Shown piece by piece: positions 24,349 to 31,311 of a DNA stretch of 32,513 nucleotides. The notes under the pieces were generated by a model, which was not told the DNA's origin, did no database searches, and saw nothing but the letters and a program-made list of their open reading frames with translations. Both the position numbers and the translations under genes were made by a program. Source of the stretch: DASWIG01 sp965371445. GTDB lineage: Bacteria > Acidobacteriota > Thermoanaerobaculia > Multivoradales > J023. The stretch is from contig CBDUYN010000114.1 in NCBI GenBank assembly GCA_965371445.1, positions 1-32,513 on the forward strand, in the 5' to 3' direction. Numbering within the stretch: the first letter of the stretch is position 1; every line of letters begins with the position of its first letter.

Positions 24349-25517
24349 CGGGCGTTTCCCCCGCCGTTAGGAGACGTGCCAAAAACGTCGGAGCTCAGGA
24401 GCGCTCCGGCCGTCGCCGAGAGGATCGCCCGCGAGGTGACGGTGGCACCGGAGATGCCGTCGACCTCGAGGCGCTGGGCGTCGAGCAGCCGCTGCGGCAG
24501 GACGCGATAGGCGTCGAGGGGACGCTTGTCGCCGAGCTCGGTGACGTGGAGCTCGACCATCCGGCCGCCGCGGAAGGCGGCCCTGACCGCCACCGGCGCG
24601 TTGTAGCCCAGGGCGCGGCCTTCGAAGGCGCCGTCGGGGACGCGGGCGAAGTCGATCGCGTCGATGTCCAAGATGCGTAGGGCCACCCGGGCGGCCGAGC
24701 CGGGCGCCCGGTAGTTGGGCGGCAGCTTCTCGGAGATGCGCTCGGCAGTCGCCACCGCGGCTTCGTAGGCGCGCCGCGCCGCCGCTTTACCCCCGGTCGA
24801 ACACAGCAGCAGGTCGCCCAGGCGCAGAAAGACCTCGGGCTGCACCAGGCCGGCGTAGGCGTCGGCGCAGGTGACGAGGTCGTAGGCGAAGAGCTCGTAG
24901 AGCGCCACCACCTCCGCCGGGCTCGCCGGCGGTCGGCGCTCCGGCGGCCGGCGCTCCGGTGGCCGGCGCTCCGGCGGCCGGCGTGCCGATCCGCCGCCCG
25001 CTTGCAACACCCGCAGCGCTCCGAAGCCGGCGGCGATGCGGTTCTGTCGCGCTTCGGCAGCGTCGGCGAGGGGAAAGCGGGCACAGTCGGCGTAGGCCGC
25101 GAGCGCCCGCTCGACGTCCCGCAGGTGGACCTCGTAGAGATAGGCGATCTCGTAGAACACCCGCAGCCGGAGCCGGTCGTTGCCGGCCTTCGCCGCCTGG
25201 CCGGCGATCTCCGTGTAGAGCTTGATCGCCTCGCGCGGACGTCCCTTCTCGGCGTAGGCGCGCATCACGAAGTCCAACTGGCCGGCGAGGTCGCCGGGCT
25301 CTGGCTCGCGCGACAGGCGTCCCGAGACCTCGTCCCACCAGGCGGGCCGGCCGGGCTCGGGAACCGCGATGAAGGCGAAGACGTCGCGCACCTCGCGACG
25401 TGGCTTCGCCGCCGCGGCAGGATCGAGCGCCAGGACGGCCGGATCCGTCTCCGGCGACGGGATCCGCGGAGCCGCCGCCAGCAGCACGAGCGTCAGGACC
25501 ACCAGAATCCGCCGCAT
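24345..25517 (-). CDS. TPR protein with C-terminal FMN-binding domain (flavinylation motif)
   Basis: A 390-aa protein with an N-terminal signal-like stretch (ILVVLTLVLLAAAP). Residues about 80-270 are helical, TPR-like (YAEKGRPREAIKLYTEIAGQAAKAG; VFYEIAYLYEVHLRDVERALAAYADC), interrupted by a four-copy RRPPE tract. The last about 110 residues are an FMN-binding domain of the NosR/RnfG/NqrC type, ending in DGISGATVTS (353-362); Thr359 is the predicted site for covalent FMN. ApbE, the flavin transferase needed, is not in the window. Its start overlaps the stop of the monohaem gene in TGATG; the open frame continues further upstream only as a shadow. Next to a NapH-NapG fusion, it is the likely flavin acceptor or relay. 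Confidence 0.85.
   Translation of the reverse strand: MRRILVVLTLVLLAAAPRIPSPETDPAVLALDPAAAAKPRREVRDVFAFIAVPEPGRPAWWDEVSGRLSREPEPGDLAGQLDFVMRAYAEKGRPREAIKLYTEIAGQAAKAGNDRLRLRVFYEIAYLYEVHLRDVERALAAYADCARFPLADAAEARQNRIAAGFGALRVLQAGGGSARRPPERRPPERRPPERRPPASPAEVVALYELFAYDLVTCADAYAGLVQPEVFLRLGDLLLCSTGGKAAARRAYEAAVATAERISEKLPPNYRAPGSAARVALRILDIDAIDFARVPDGAFEGRALGYNAPVAVRAAFRGGRMVELHVTELGDKRPLDAYRVLPQRLLDAQRLEVDGISGATVTSRAILSATAGALLSSDVFGTSPNGGGNAR
24930..24982. repeat. 15-bp tandem repeat coding RRPPE
   Basis: About four near-identical units of GGCCGGCGCTCCGGY lie inside the TPR/FMN gene and code for (E)RRPP repeats on the minus strand, a basic Pro-rich linker. Recent slippage is likely as units differ at one base only. 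Confidence 0.75.
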
Positions 25518-26395
25518 CACTCCTTCGCCTCTCCGGGGACGCGCCGCGCCTCGGCGTAGAGCGCCCGCGGCCGCAGGTTGGGCGGCGCGTAGCGCGGGCT
25601 CATGTGGCAGCCGAAACAGATGCGGCGCTCGTTGGGACGCACCCAGAACGGCGTCTCGGTCCGCGCCAGGACCCGCCCGCCGGCGGCGAGGAGCTCCAGG
25701 CCCAGGGGCAGGTCGGCCGGCACTTCCAGGAAGAGGGAGCCGTCGTCCTCGGGCGCCAGCTCGCCGAGGACGCGGTCGGCGCTCCGGTCGAGCAGACGGA
25801 CGGCGGCGATCTCGTCCGAGCGGAGCTCGATCATGGGATCGTCGCTTCGCGCCACGTCGTAGAGCACCAGAAAACCAGTCGGTTGGGCGCCGGGACCAAT
25901 CGTTCCTCCATCGGGACGGGCCGCCTCCGCGGGGCGCTTGACAATCGACGGCAGGACGGGGGCGTTCCCCGGAATCGGCACCAGCGACGGCTCGACGCCC
26001 GCCGGCCAAGCCGTCATCCAGGTGCCGTCGGGCAGCATCACGACGCGGCGCCGGACACCGCCCTGCACCAGGAACGCCGTCAGCCGTCCGTCCTCCAGCA
26101 GGCCCGGCGCCGACAGGCGGCCACCGGCCCCGCGGGCCGCCGTGAAGGTGATCCGCTCCGCCCGCTCGGCGCCCGGCGCCCGGCGGTAGAGATCGCCGTC
26201 GCGGACGGTGACGACGCTGCCGTCCGGCAACGGCAGAGCGCCGTCCGGCAACGGCGCCGTCTTGACCGCGCTCGCCGGACGCGCCGCTTCTTCCTCGACG
26301 GCCGCCACGGCCAGGCGCAGGGGCGCCACCGCCGTCCACAGCAGGAAGGCCGCGGCGAGAAGGTAGGTCGGCAGGTGCTCTCGATAGATGCTCAT
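25517..26395 (-). CDS. Secreted monohaem cytochrome-like protein with C-terminal CFGCH
   Basis: A 292-aa protein. The N-terminus has a signal anchor (YLLAAAFLLWTAVAPLRLAVAAV). The middle is beta-rich and not recognised (PDGSVVTVRDGDLYRR; VMLPDGTWMTAWP). Near the C-terminus, PFWVRPNERRICFGCHMSP (haem-binding Cys260, Cys263, His264) matches the WxRPxERRxCxGCH segment seen in HzsA-related and other monohaem proteins; a Met follows the CxxCH His, and whether it is an axial ligand is unknown. It is the first gene of the redox operon. ATG 26395 has only a weak SD (GTGAG), but a TATAAT box lies 31 bp upstream. I am sure of the haem motif and export, not of the family. Confidence 0.75.
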   Translation of the reverse strand: MSIYREHLPTYLLAAAFLLWTAVAPLRLAVAAVEEEAARPASAVKTAPLPDGALPLPDGSVVTVRDGDLYRRAPGAERAERITFTAARGAGGRLSAPGLLEDGRLTAFLVQGGVRRRVVMLPDGTWMTAWPAGVEPSLVPIPGNAPVLPSIVKRPAEAARPDGGTIGPGAQPTGFLVLYDVARSDDPMIELRSDEIAAVRLLDRSADRVLGELAPEDDGSLFLEVPADLPLGLELLAAGGRVLARTETPFWVRPNERRICFGCHMSPRYAPPNLRPRALYAEARRVPGEAKE

Positions 26396-26425
26396 GACTC
26401 ACAGAAAGCGGGACCTTCTTCTCCC

Positions 26426-26431
26426 ATTATA
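26426..26431 (-). promoter_or_regulatory. Consensus -10 (TATAAT) of the redox operon
   Basis: The minus strand reads GGC-TATAAT, a perfect -10 hexamer, giving a leader of about 24 nt before ATG 26395. The -35 is poor (CTTCCC at 26449-26454), as in activator-dependent promoters. Confidence 0.6.
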
Positions 26432-26439
26432 GCCGAAAG

Positions 26440-26454
26440 CTTCCCGGTGGGAAG
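26440..26454. promoter_or_regulatory. Inverted repeat over the -35 of the redox operon
   Basis: CTTCCC-GGT-GGGAAG is a perfect 6-bp dyad with 3-bp centre at the -35 position of the TATAAT promoter. Its location suits an operator. No family can be assigned. Confidence 0.4.
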
Positions 26455-26671
26455 AACGCCGGTCCGTGGGGACCGTCTGTCTCCCTGTTCAGTGGAGGTC
26501 GTTTACCCTCATGGTCATTTCCCCGTGATCCACCCGAGACCGTGCGGGGGTGTGCCGGAGCAGCATGGCCATGGTCGCCCGTCTCGGGGCCCTGGTCAAC
26601 ACCCCATCGGGGGTGGTTGGCCCACCCGATGAGATAGCGGCAGCCCCGGCGAGGTCCACCACCGTCCGGCC

Positions 26672-26977
26672 GAGCGCCGGTTACTCCGGCTGCGCGAGCG
26701 CTTGCGGGCAAGAGACAGCCGGCTGAACCGGGCGCTCACCGCCTTGACCGTGGCCCGTCGCCTGCGCGACCAGGCGGCCGGGAAGATGCGCGGGGTGCTG
26801 ATCAACGGCCGCGGTCTGCTCGGCGGTTGCACCCGGGAGTCGGTGGCCTTCACCACCTTCCGGGGCCGCGTCTCTCAGTGCTGGCACAGGGCCTTCTACA
26901 GGCCCGCCGGCCGGAGCGTTGGGTGGGTCAATTTCTGGGCGATGCGTACAGCCTTCTCCGTCCGGCGGCAACGTTGA
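26672..26977 (+). other. Unidentified coding-like remnant
   Basis: Within the 640-bp gap between the redox operon promoter and the IS3/RelE chimera, the + strand has an open, Arg/Leu-rich frame (RLRERLRARDSRLNRALTAL, KMRGVLINGRGLLGG) ending at 26977. It resembles decayed DNA from a mobile element but no family is recognised, and no SD is seen at the TTG start near 26702. The remaining 26455-26671 and 26978-27036 show no gene. Confidence 0.2.
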
Positions 26978-27036
26978 TGAGCTGGGTCTTCGAGATCGCC
27001 ATGACGGTGTTCTCCGGGGAGTGGCGGACAGGACGC

Positions 27037-27402
27037 CTACCCCAGGAGCGACCGCTTCAGAAGCCTCCTGCCATGAACGACGGCGGCGACTTCCAGGATC
27101 CTGTCGTTCACGATGCGGTAAATGAGCCGCCAGCTGTACACCGCGGCTTTTGCCAAGATCTCCTGATCCTGGCGCAGCCGCCGATTCTCCCGACGCAGCT
27201 GTCGCAGCTCCTTGCGCTCGGCGGTCGTCAGACCGTCTTCCCGCCGACCTTCATCCAGGTCGGCTTGGCGCACCCAGTTGCGGATCGACTCCGCAGAGGG
27301 TTCGAATTCGCAGCCGAGTTTTTCGGGGCATCGACCGCTTCGCACCAGCTCGACCATCCGCCTCCGGAACTCGGGCAGATACGGCTGTCTTGACTTCGCC
27401 AT
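27037..27402 (-). pseudogene. IS3-family OrfA fused in frame to a RelE-like C-terminus
   Basis: A 121-aa frame. Residues 1-87 are a nearly complete IS3 OrfA (transposase subunit A): the helix-turn-helix YLPEFRRRMVELV and SAESIRNWVRQ, then the leucine-zipper LTTAERKELRQLRRENRRLRQDQEILAKAA. The usual end (about 96-100 aa) and the whole OrfB are missing. From Val88 the sequence changes to YSWRLIYRIVNDRILEVAAVVHGRRLL, the last strands of a RelE/ParE-type toxin. So a deletion or insertion joined an IS fragment to the 3' part of a toxin gene near base 27139. ATG 27402 has AAAGGAG 7 nt upstream, so the hybrid may still be made. Confidence 0.7.
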
Positions 27403-27432
27403 TGTCGGACTCCTTTCTCCCTAAGGATGAGG

Positions 27433-27456
27433 TGTCCACGAACCGGGGCAACTCCA
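27433..27456. mobile_element. Probable terminal inverted repeat of the IS3-family element
   Basis: TGTCCACGAACCGGGG...ACTCCA (24 bp, TG...CA ends on both readings) lies 31 bp upstream of the OrfA start, as expected for an IS3 left end. The right end is missing with OrfB. Confidence 0.5.
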
Positions 27457-27510
27457 CTGACGCGTGAAACGGAGACGGTCACACGATCGAAGCTCTCTGG
27501 GCCGAATCAG

Positions 27511-27529
27511 GCGCCCGGCGCTCCCAGCG
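27511..27529. repeat. Partial REP-like palindrome with GCTCCCAGCG tail
   Basis: GCGCCCGGC followed by GCTCCCAGCG: the right half of the repeat seen in full at 28627-28653. It abuts the stop of the nuclease-like gene and lies 54 bp from the IS end. Confidence 0.4.
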
Positions 27530-28462
27530 TCACACCTCGTCGAATATCTCGTCGAGGGAGGCCGCCGACGCAGCCCGGCGCAGCCAGCGCTCGAGCGTCT
27601 CTCGATCGGTGGTGGCGAGAATCCGTTCGCGCAGGTGCTCGGGCGTCACGAAGCCGCGGGCACTGAGGACAGTCAAGATCGACTCGGCGCGTCCCCGTTT
27701 CTCGCCGCGTCTCTCGCTCTTGTCCTTGATCTCGAGGATGACGGGATCGTCCTTCGCCGCGAGCGCCCGCGTGATCGCCACCTTGGCCAGCGCCGGAGAA
27801 AAGAGGGCGGCAAGCGGCAGGGGGACGGCCAGACACGAATCTTGAAGGCTTTGACCGAGATCCAAAGGCTGGCCCCAGTCGCCCTGGCTCTTGCGCCACT
27901 CGCGAACCTTCTTCTCCTGGACGAAGATGCCGATCTGACGATGCACCCCGCGCGCCGCAAAGCCCATGGCGCGCTCCTTCGTCTCCTTCGCCGAGCGCTT
28001 GTGGACCACCTCGAAGACCAGCTCCTCCAGGTAGCGGCTCCCCGTCTCCGGGTCGATTCCCTCCCGGCGCACGCAGGTGTCGCTCGCGTACTCTCGGCCT
28101 TGGCTGACCCGGGTCTTCAAATCCGTTGAGCCCGTATAGCCGTCGGCCAGATGGGCGTCGACCAGCGCGTCGAGCCTGAAGTGGGGATCGCCGTGGTGCG
28201 ACGTCGCCGGCGAGGCCTCCTTCCGCTCGTCGCCGATGCGTTCCCAGCGACGGGTCTCGTCCGGCTCGTCCAGGTACTCGTCGACCCGGGGCCAGAGGCT
28301 CGCCGGCAGCGGCTCGGCCGACGCTGGCGACGGCTCCGGCTCGGCCGCCGCGGCTTTCTCCAGGATCGCCCCGGAAACGTACGGCTGACGCTTGGCCGCG
28401 ACGTTTCCGGCAGGGGAGGCCGGGGAAGTGAGGTACGCGTGCGGGTCCGACTCTTTGGCCAT
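27530..28462 (-). CDS. Hypothetical protein, Uma2/Rpn-like nuclease-related family
   Basis: A 310-aa protein of a family common in high-GC bacteria. The central core has an Asp (SDTCVRREGIDPETGSRYLEE) followed by LVFEVVHK, resembling a PD-(D/E)XK arrangement with D, E and K positions, then RGVHRQIGIFVQEKKVREW. The C-terminus ESILTVLSARGFVTPEHLRERILATTDRETLERWLRRA is the helical tail found on Rpn/DUF4351-type proteins. The nuclease role is inferred from these patterns. ATG 28462 has no clear SD but has a TGG-TAGCAT box ending 6 nt upstream, so the mRNA may be leaderless. A neighbour IS end lies just downstream. Confidence 0.75.
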   Translation of the reverse strand: MAKESDPHAYLTSPASPAGNVAAKRQPYVSGAILEKAAAAEPEPSPASAEPLPASLWPRVDEYLDEPDETRRWERIGDERKEASPATSHHGDPHFRLDALVDAHLADGYTGSTDLKTRVSQGREYASDTCVRREGIDPETGSRYLEELVFEVVHKRSAKETKERAMGFAARGVHRQIGIFVQEKKVREWRKSQGDWGQPLDLGQSLQDSCLAVPLPLAALFSPALAKVAITRALAAKDDPVILEIKDKSERRGEKRGRAESILTVLSARGFVTPEHLRERILATTDRETLERWLRRAASAASLDEIFDEV

Positions 28463-28468
28463 GACCCC

Positions 28469-28477
28469 ATGCTACCA
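28469..28477 (-). promoter_or_regulatory. Extended -10 box directly before the nuclease-like gene
   Basis: The minus strand reads TGG-TAGCAT, then six bases, then ATG 28462: the same spacing as at mntA. No SD and no clear -35. Confidence 0.35.
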
Positions 28478-28626
28478 GAAACCGTCCGGCCGGGCTCGGA
28501 AAGAGTGGGGCTGGCCTCGGCGCGGCGCCGAGGCCGTTTGTCGACGACCCGCGCATCGGGAGCACCAGGGGGAGAGGACGACGTCCACCGGCTTGCCACG
28601 CTCTATCCGCGGGCGTCGCCCGCGGG

Positions 28627-28653
28627 GCCGGCGAGACGCCGGCGCTCCCAGCG
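28627..28653. repeat. REP-like palindrome with GCTCCCAGCG tail
   Basis: GCCGGCG-AGA-CGCCGGC followed by GCTCCCAGCG. Full copy of the dispersed repeat; a second smaller palindrome (CCGCGGGCG...CCCGCGG) lies just before it at 28607-28624. Confidence 0.6.
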
Positions 28654-28681
28654 AAAGACGCTCCCAGCGCGACATGGGTGG

Positions 28682-28712
28682 CACCGCCGAGGAGCAGCAC
28701 CGCCGAGGAGCA
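28682..28712. repeat. Short direct repeat next to the kinase fragment
   Basis: CACCGCCGAGGAGCA occurs twice with a 16-bp period, exactly where the kinase similarity breaks off. It may mark the breakpoint. Confidence 0.5.
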
Positions 28713-28830
28713 ACCGCCGCCAGGACCTTGAGCGCCACCTTGCGGCCGAGCCCGGAGTCTTCGGCCTCATAGACGACCCCCATGCCTCTGCCGAGCTCCC
28801 GGAGGATGCGAGAGCGGCCAAGGGTCTGAC
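28713..28830 (-). pseudogene. Ser/Thr protein kinase N-lobe fragment
   Basis: Minus-strand frame LGRSRILRELGRGMGVVYEAED and GRKVALKVLAA: the glycine loop (one Gly of GxGGMG missing) and the VALK lysine of a bacterial Ser/Thr kinase. Nothing of the catalytic loop (HRD) or DFG follows; the frame runs into repeats at 28682-28712 and the palindrome at 28627. The frame is open upstream to 29050 but that part is not kinase-like. A broken gene copy. From 28831 to 29603 I see no other gene on either strand. Confidence 0.55.
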
Positions 28831-29603
28831 GCGGTATGGGTCCGCGGCGCCAGCCGACGATTGCCAGGACGAGGTCGGCCGCGTCGTCGCGCCCTAAGTA
28901 CCGACCCAAGCTGACGCGAGCCCGAGCAGGGCCACCGAGAGCCTGGACCAAGCCGGACGTATCCAGGTCGGAGTTCGATATCACCCTCGGGTGGAACCAG
29001 GAGGAGGCCCTCGGGGGGCCGCGGTCACGCCGCGTCGAGCTCGCGTGCACCTATATAAAGACGGAAAGCGAGTTCGGGATCTGACGTCGATCTGCTGTGA
29101 AATCCGTCACTGCTGTGGGAAGGCCATCTGTACCGGAAGGGAAGGGTGTAAGACGAGGCTCGACTTTCGGCCGGCGATCATCCCGTCGTGTCGACGACTT
29201 TTGCCGAAGTGCGTGGGACCAAGAGAAGAGAAGAGGCTCGGCGACTACTTTTTCACAGCACCCATAGCTGTGCTCCACGCGGACAGGTCTCCGGACTCGA
29301 AGCCGTCCGCAAAGATCAGATTGACACATTGGGTGAGCTGAGTTGGTGGCCTTCAGTGCATGAGACCCCTTTGGGCGGAAATTGGTCAGGAGGCGCGGAG
29401 TCTTTCAGCGTCTCTCATTGGCTCATCGCCTCTTCCTTCCGTTCATCTACCTATACGCGCAAACCGCAGCCAGATCACGCCAAAGAGCCGCAGAAAAGTC
29501 ACCTCGCGCTGTTGCCAGCCTCACTGCCAGTCGCCGATGATCTGGAACGCCGCCCAGGAACCCGCTTGAGGTCCAACAACCAGCTCTCGATCAGGGTCCA
29601 ACC

Positions 29604-29662
29604 GGAGGTCTCTGGCGACAGAGGCCTCCGTGTTCGAAGAAGACTTCGCGACCTCCGCGAAG
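29604..29662 (-). terminator. Two consecutive hairpins after the LamG gene
   Basis: Downstream of the LamG/PKD stop, CTTCGCG-ACCTC-CGCGAAG (29644-29662) is a 7-bp perfect stem followed on the minus strand by TCTTCTTCG, and GGAGGTCTCTG-GCGA-CAGAGGCCTCC (29604-29629) is an 11-bp stem with one G:T pair. Together they are a likely terminator. Confidence 0.5.
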
Positions 29663-29673
29663 CTACTTCGCCT

Positions 29674-31038
29674 CTACCGACGGTTGGCAGGCACCGTCAC
29701 GGTGGCGGTAGCTGTCGAGACGTTGTCGCAGGCGTCCCCACAGGCGATTTCCAGGGTGTAGATCCGCCCGCTGCCTTTGCCGGAGCGCTCCGCCCGCAAG
29801 TCGACCGTCAGATCTCCGGTGATCACCCAGTCCGGCGCGGTCTCACCGTCACCGAGACCGTCCTCCGGCTCGTTGCTCGTCACGCCGGTGATCCAGCACT
29901 CAGGATCGCGGTCGCAGAGGTCTGAGCTGTCGACGTCCACGCTGACCGACCGCATCGTGTGATTGGGCGGCCAGAGAACACTCGGATCGGCGGTGAGGCT
30001 CTGGATCGCCGGTGGGATCGTGTCTTCGACGCTCTTCATCACCTCATCGTCGTCGCTCACGCCGTTGCCATCGTCCACCGTCAGAGTGATGGAGTACGTG
30101 CCGAGGGGAAGGAGAACGGTGGGCTGCTCGCCGAGCACCCGCCCCCCGTCGTCGAAGGTCCACTCGTAGTCGAGCGGGTCGCCGTCGGGATCATAAGAGC
30201 CGGAACCATCCAGCAGAACCGCTGTACGTCGCTCGTCGGTGCATTCCACGGTCTCATCGAACCCTGCGTCCGCGACCGGAGGCGTCTGATTCGCCGGGAG
30301 GCATAAGCTTTGGATTTCTAAATCCGATAGAGCGCGGCCATAAATCAAGACATCGTCGATATCACCGACAAAGGCAGGATAATTCCACCCATTTCTCGTT
30401 CCATACCAGTTGCCAATTTCAAGCGATCTACCGGGGTCATGAGGGTCAAGCGCTCCCGGGTTATCACCTACCAACGCACAGTTGACATAAAGTCTCGTCT
30501 TTCCTTGGCCTCGGTCATACAGAGCAGTGACCAACATCCATTGATCCAGAGAGATGACGTTGTTAGCAAGAACCCGGTTCGGATTGTAATTTGGCGGAGG
30601 GTCCGCCGAATATACGAACACTGCGCCGGAGATGTAGGGTGCAGTATTATGAGTTCCGAGCAGGTAATTCGCATGATTGCCTCTTCGGATAAAGGTTCTC
30701 GTCCCGGTCGCGTAAGTGGAGACCCTTATCCACGCGGAGAGCGTGAACGAAGTGTCGCTAAATCCCATTCCCGGGACGGCGATGTAATCGTTCTTACTGT
30801 TAAACCGATACGCGCTGTTTGCGCTGCCAAATCTGTCGGTTATGGGCGTTGTTGCTCCGTATAGGGTGCCATGATTCCCGTTTCCACTGCTGTCGTCTGG
30901 GTTTCCGTTGAAGAGATACGCGGCGACTAATCCATTAGGAGGATAGGCAGCTGCCACCACCTGCGTCCCTCCGAAGATTAGAAAAATCACCCACGTGATC
31001 ATCATGCACTTTCCCGCTCTTTCAGGCAAGTCTTTCAT
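29674..31038 (-). CDS. Secreted LamG and PKD-domain protein
   Basis: A 454-aa secreted protein. Signal peptide around MMITWVIFLIFGGTQVVAAAYP. Residues about 35-245 are a LamG/concanavalin-like domain (GLVAAYLFNGNPDDSSGNGNHG, FTLSAWIRVST, GDIDDVLIYGRALSDLEIQSL). Residues about 250-335 are a PKD domain (PPVADAGFDETVEC, LLDGSGSYDPDGDPLDYEWTFDDGG, TYSITLTVDDGNG). The end (VLWPPNHTMRSVSVDV; TYTLEIAC-like YTLEIACGDACDNVS) is a beta domain often found after PKD in secreted proteins of these phyla. No enzyme part is seen; it probably binds a surface or polysaccharide. ATG 31038 has AGGAG 8 nt upstream. The LamG half is visibly less GC-rich than its neighbours, which suggests acquisition. Confidence 0.88.
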   Translation of the reverse strand: MKDLPERAGKCMMITWVIFLIFGGTQVVAAAYPPNGLVAAYLFNGNPDDSSGNGNHGTLYGATTPITDRFGSANSAYRFNSKNDYIAVPGMGFSDTSFTLSAWIRVSTYATGTRTFIRRGNHANYLLGTHNTAPYISGAVFVYSADPPPNYNPNRVLANNVISLDQWMLVTALYDRGQGKTRLYVNCALVGDNPGALDPHDPGRSLEIGNWYGTRNGWNYPAFVGDIDDVLIYGRALSDLEIQSLCLPANQTPPVADAGFDETVECTDERRTAVLLDGSGSYDPDGDPLDYEWTFDDGGRVLGEQPTVLLPLGTYSITLTVDDGNGVSDDDEVMKSVEDTIPPAIQSLTADPSVLWPPNHTMRSVSVDVDSSDLCDRDPECWITGVTSNEPEDGLGDGETAPDWVITGDLTVDLRAERSGKGSGRIYTLEIACGDACDNVSTATATVTVPANRR

Positions 31039-31272
31039 GGCTTTGCTCCTCTGTAACTGTTGACGGCTCGGTATTTGCGCAGCGCTCTCCTGACGGACTC
31101 TTCGGACTCAGTCTCCTCCAGGTGGTAACTCCCGAGGTTAATCTCTGCTCACCTGGGAGCTTCAACTGGTCTTCTCTATACCGACGCGCAAAACGGAGCC
31201 GAAAACGGACACACGAGCGAAGATTTCTCGCGCAGGGTCGGACGACGACCCCGATCCCGGGGGCCGAAGTCC

Positions 31273-31301
31273 TTGCTTGCCGGCCTCCGATCTGCTAGAC
31301 T
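31273..31301 (+). promoter_or_regulatory. Promoter of the ECF sigma chimera
   Basis: TTGCTT (31273-31278), 17-bp spacer, TGC-TAGACT (31293-31301). Start of transcription near 31308 would leave at most a few bases before ATG 31312, with no SD: a near-leaderless mRNA. The 31039-31272 gap holds no gene. Confidence 0.5.
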
Positions 31302-31311
31302 TTCACATACC

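Noticed and set aside
25518..26402. N-terminal extension of the TPR/FMN frame
   Set aside because: Shadow of the monohaem gene on the same strand in another frame; the signal peptide and TGATG overlap mark the true start at 25517.
29188..29925. Long plus-strand frame across the LamG gene end
   Set aside because: Half of it is antisense to the PKD domain, and the rest has no recognised similarity, SD or codon bias.
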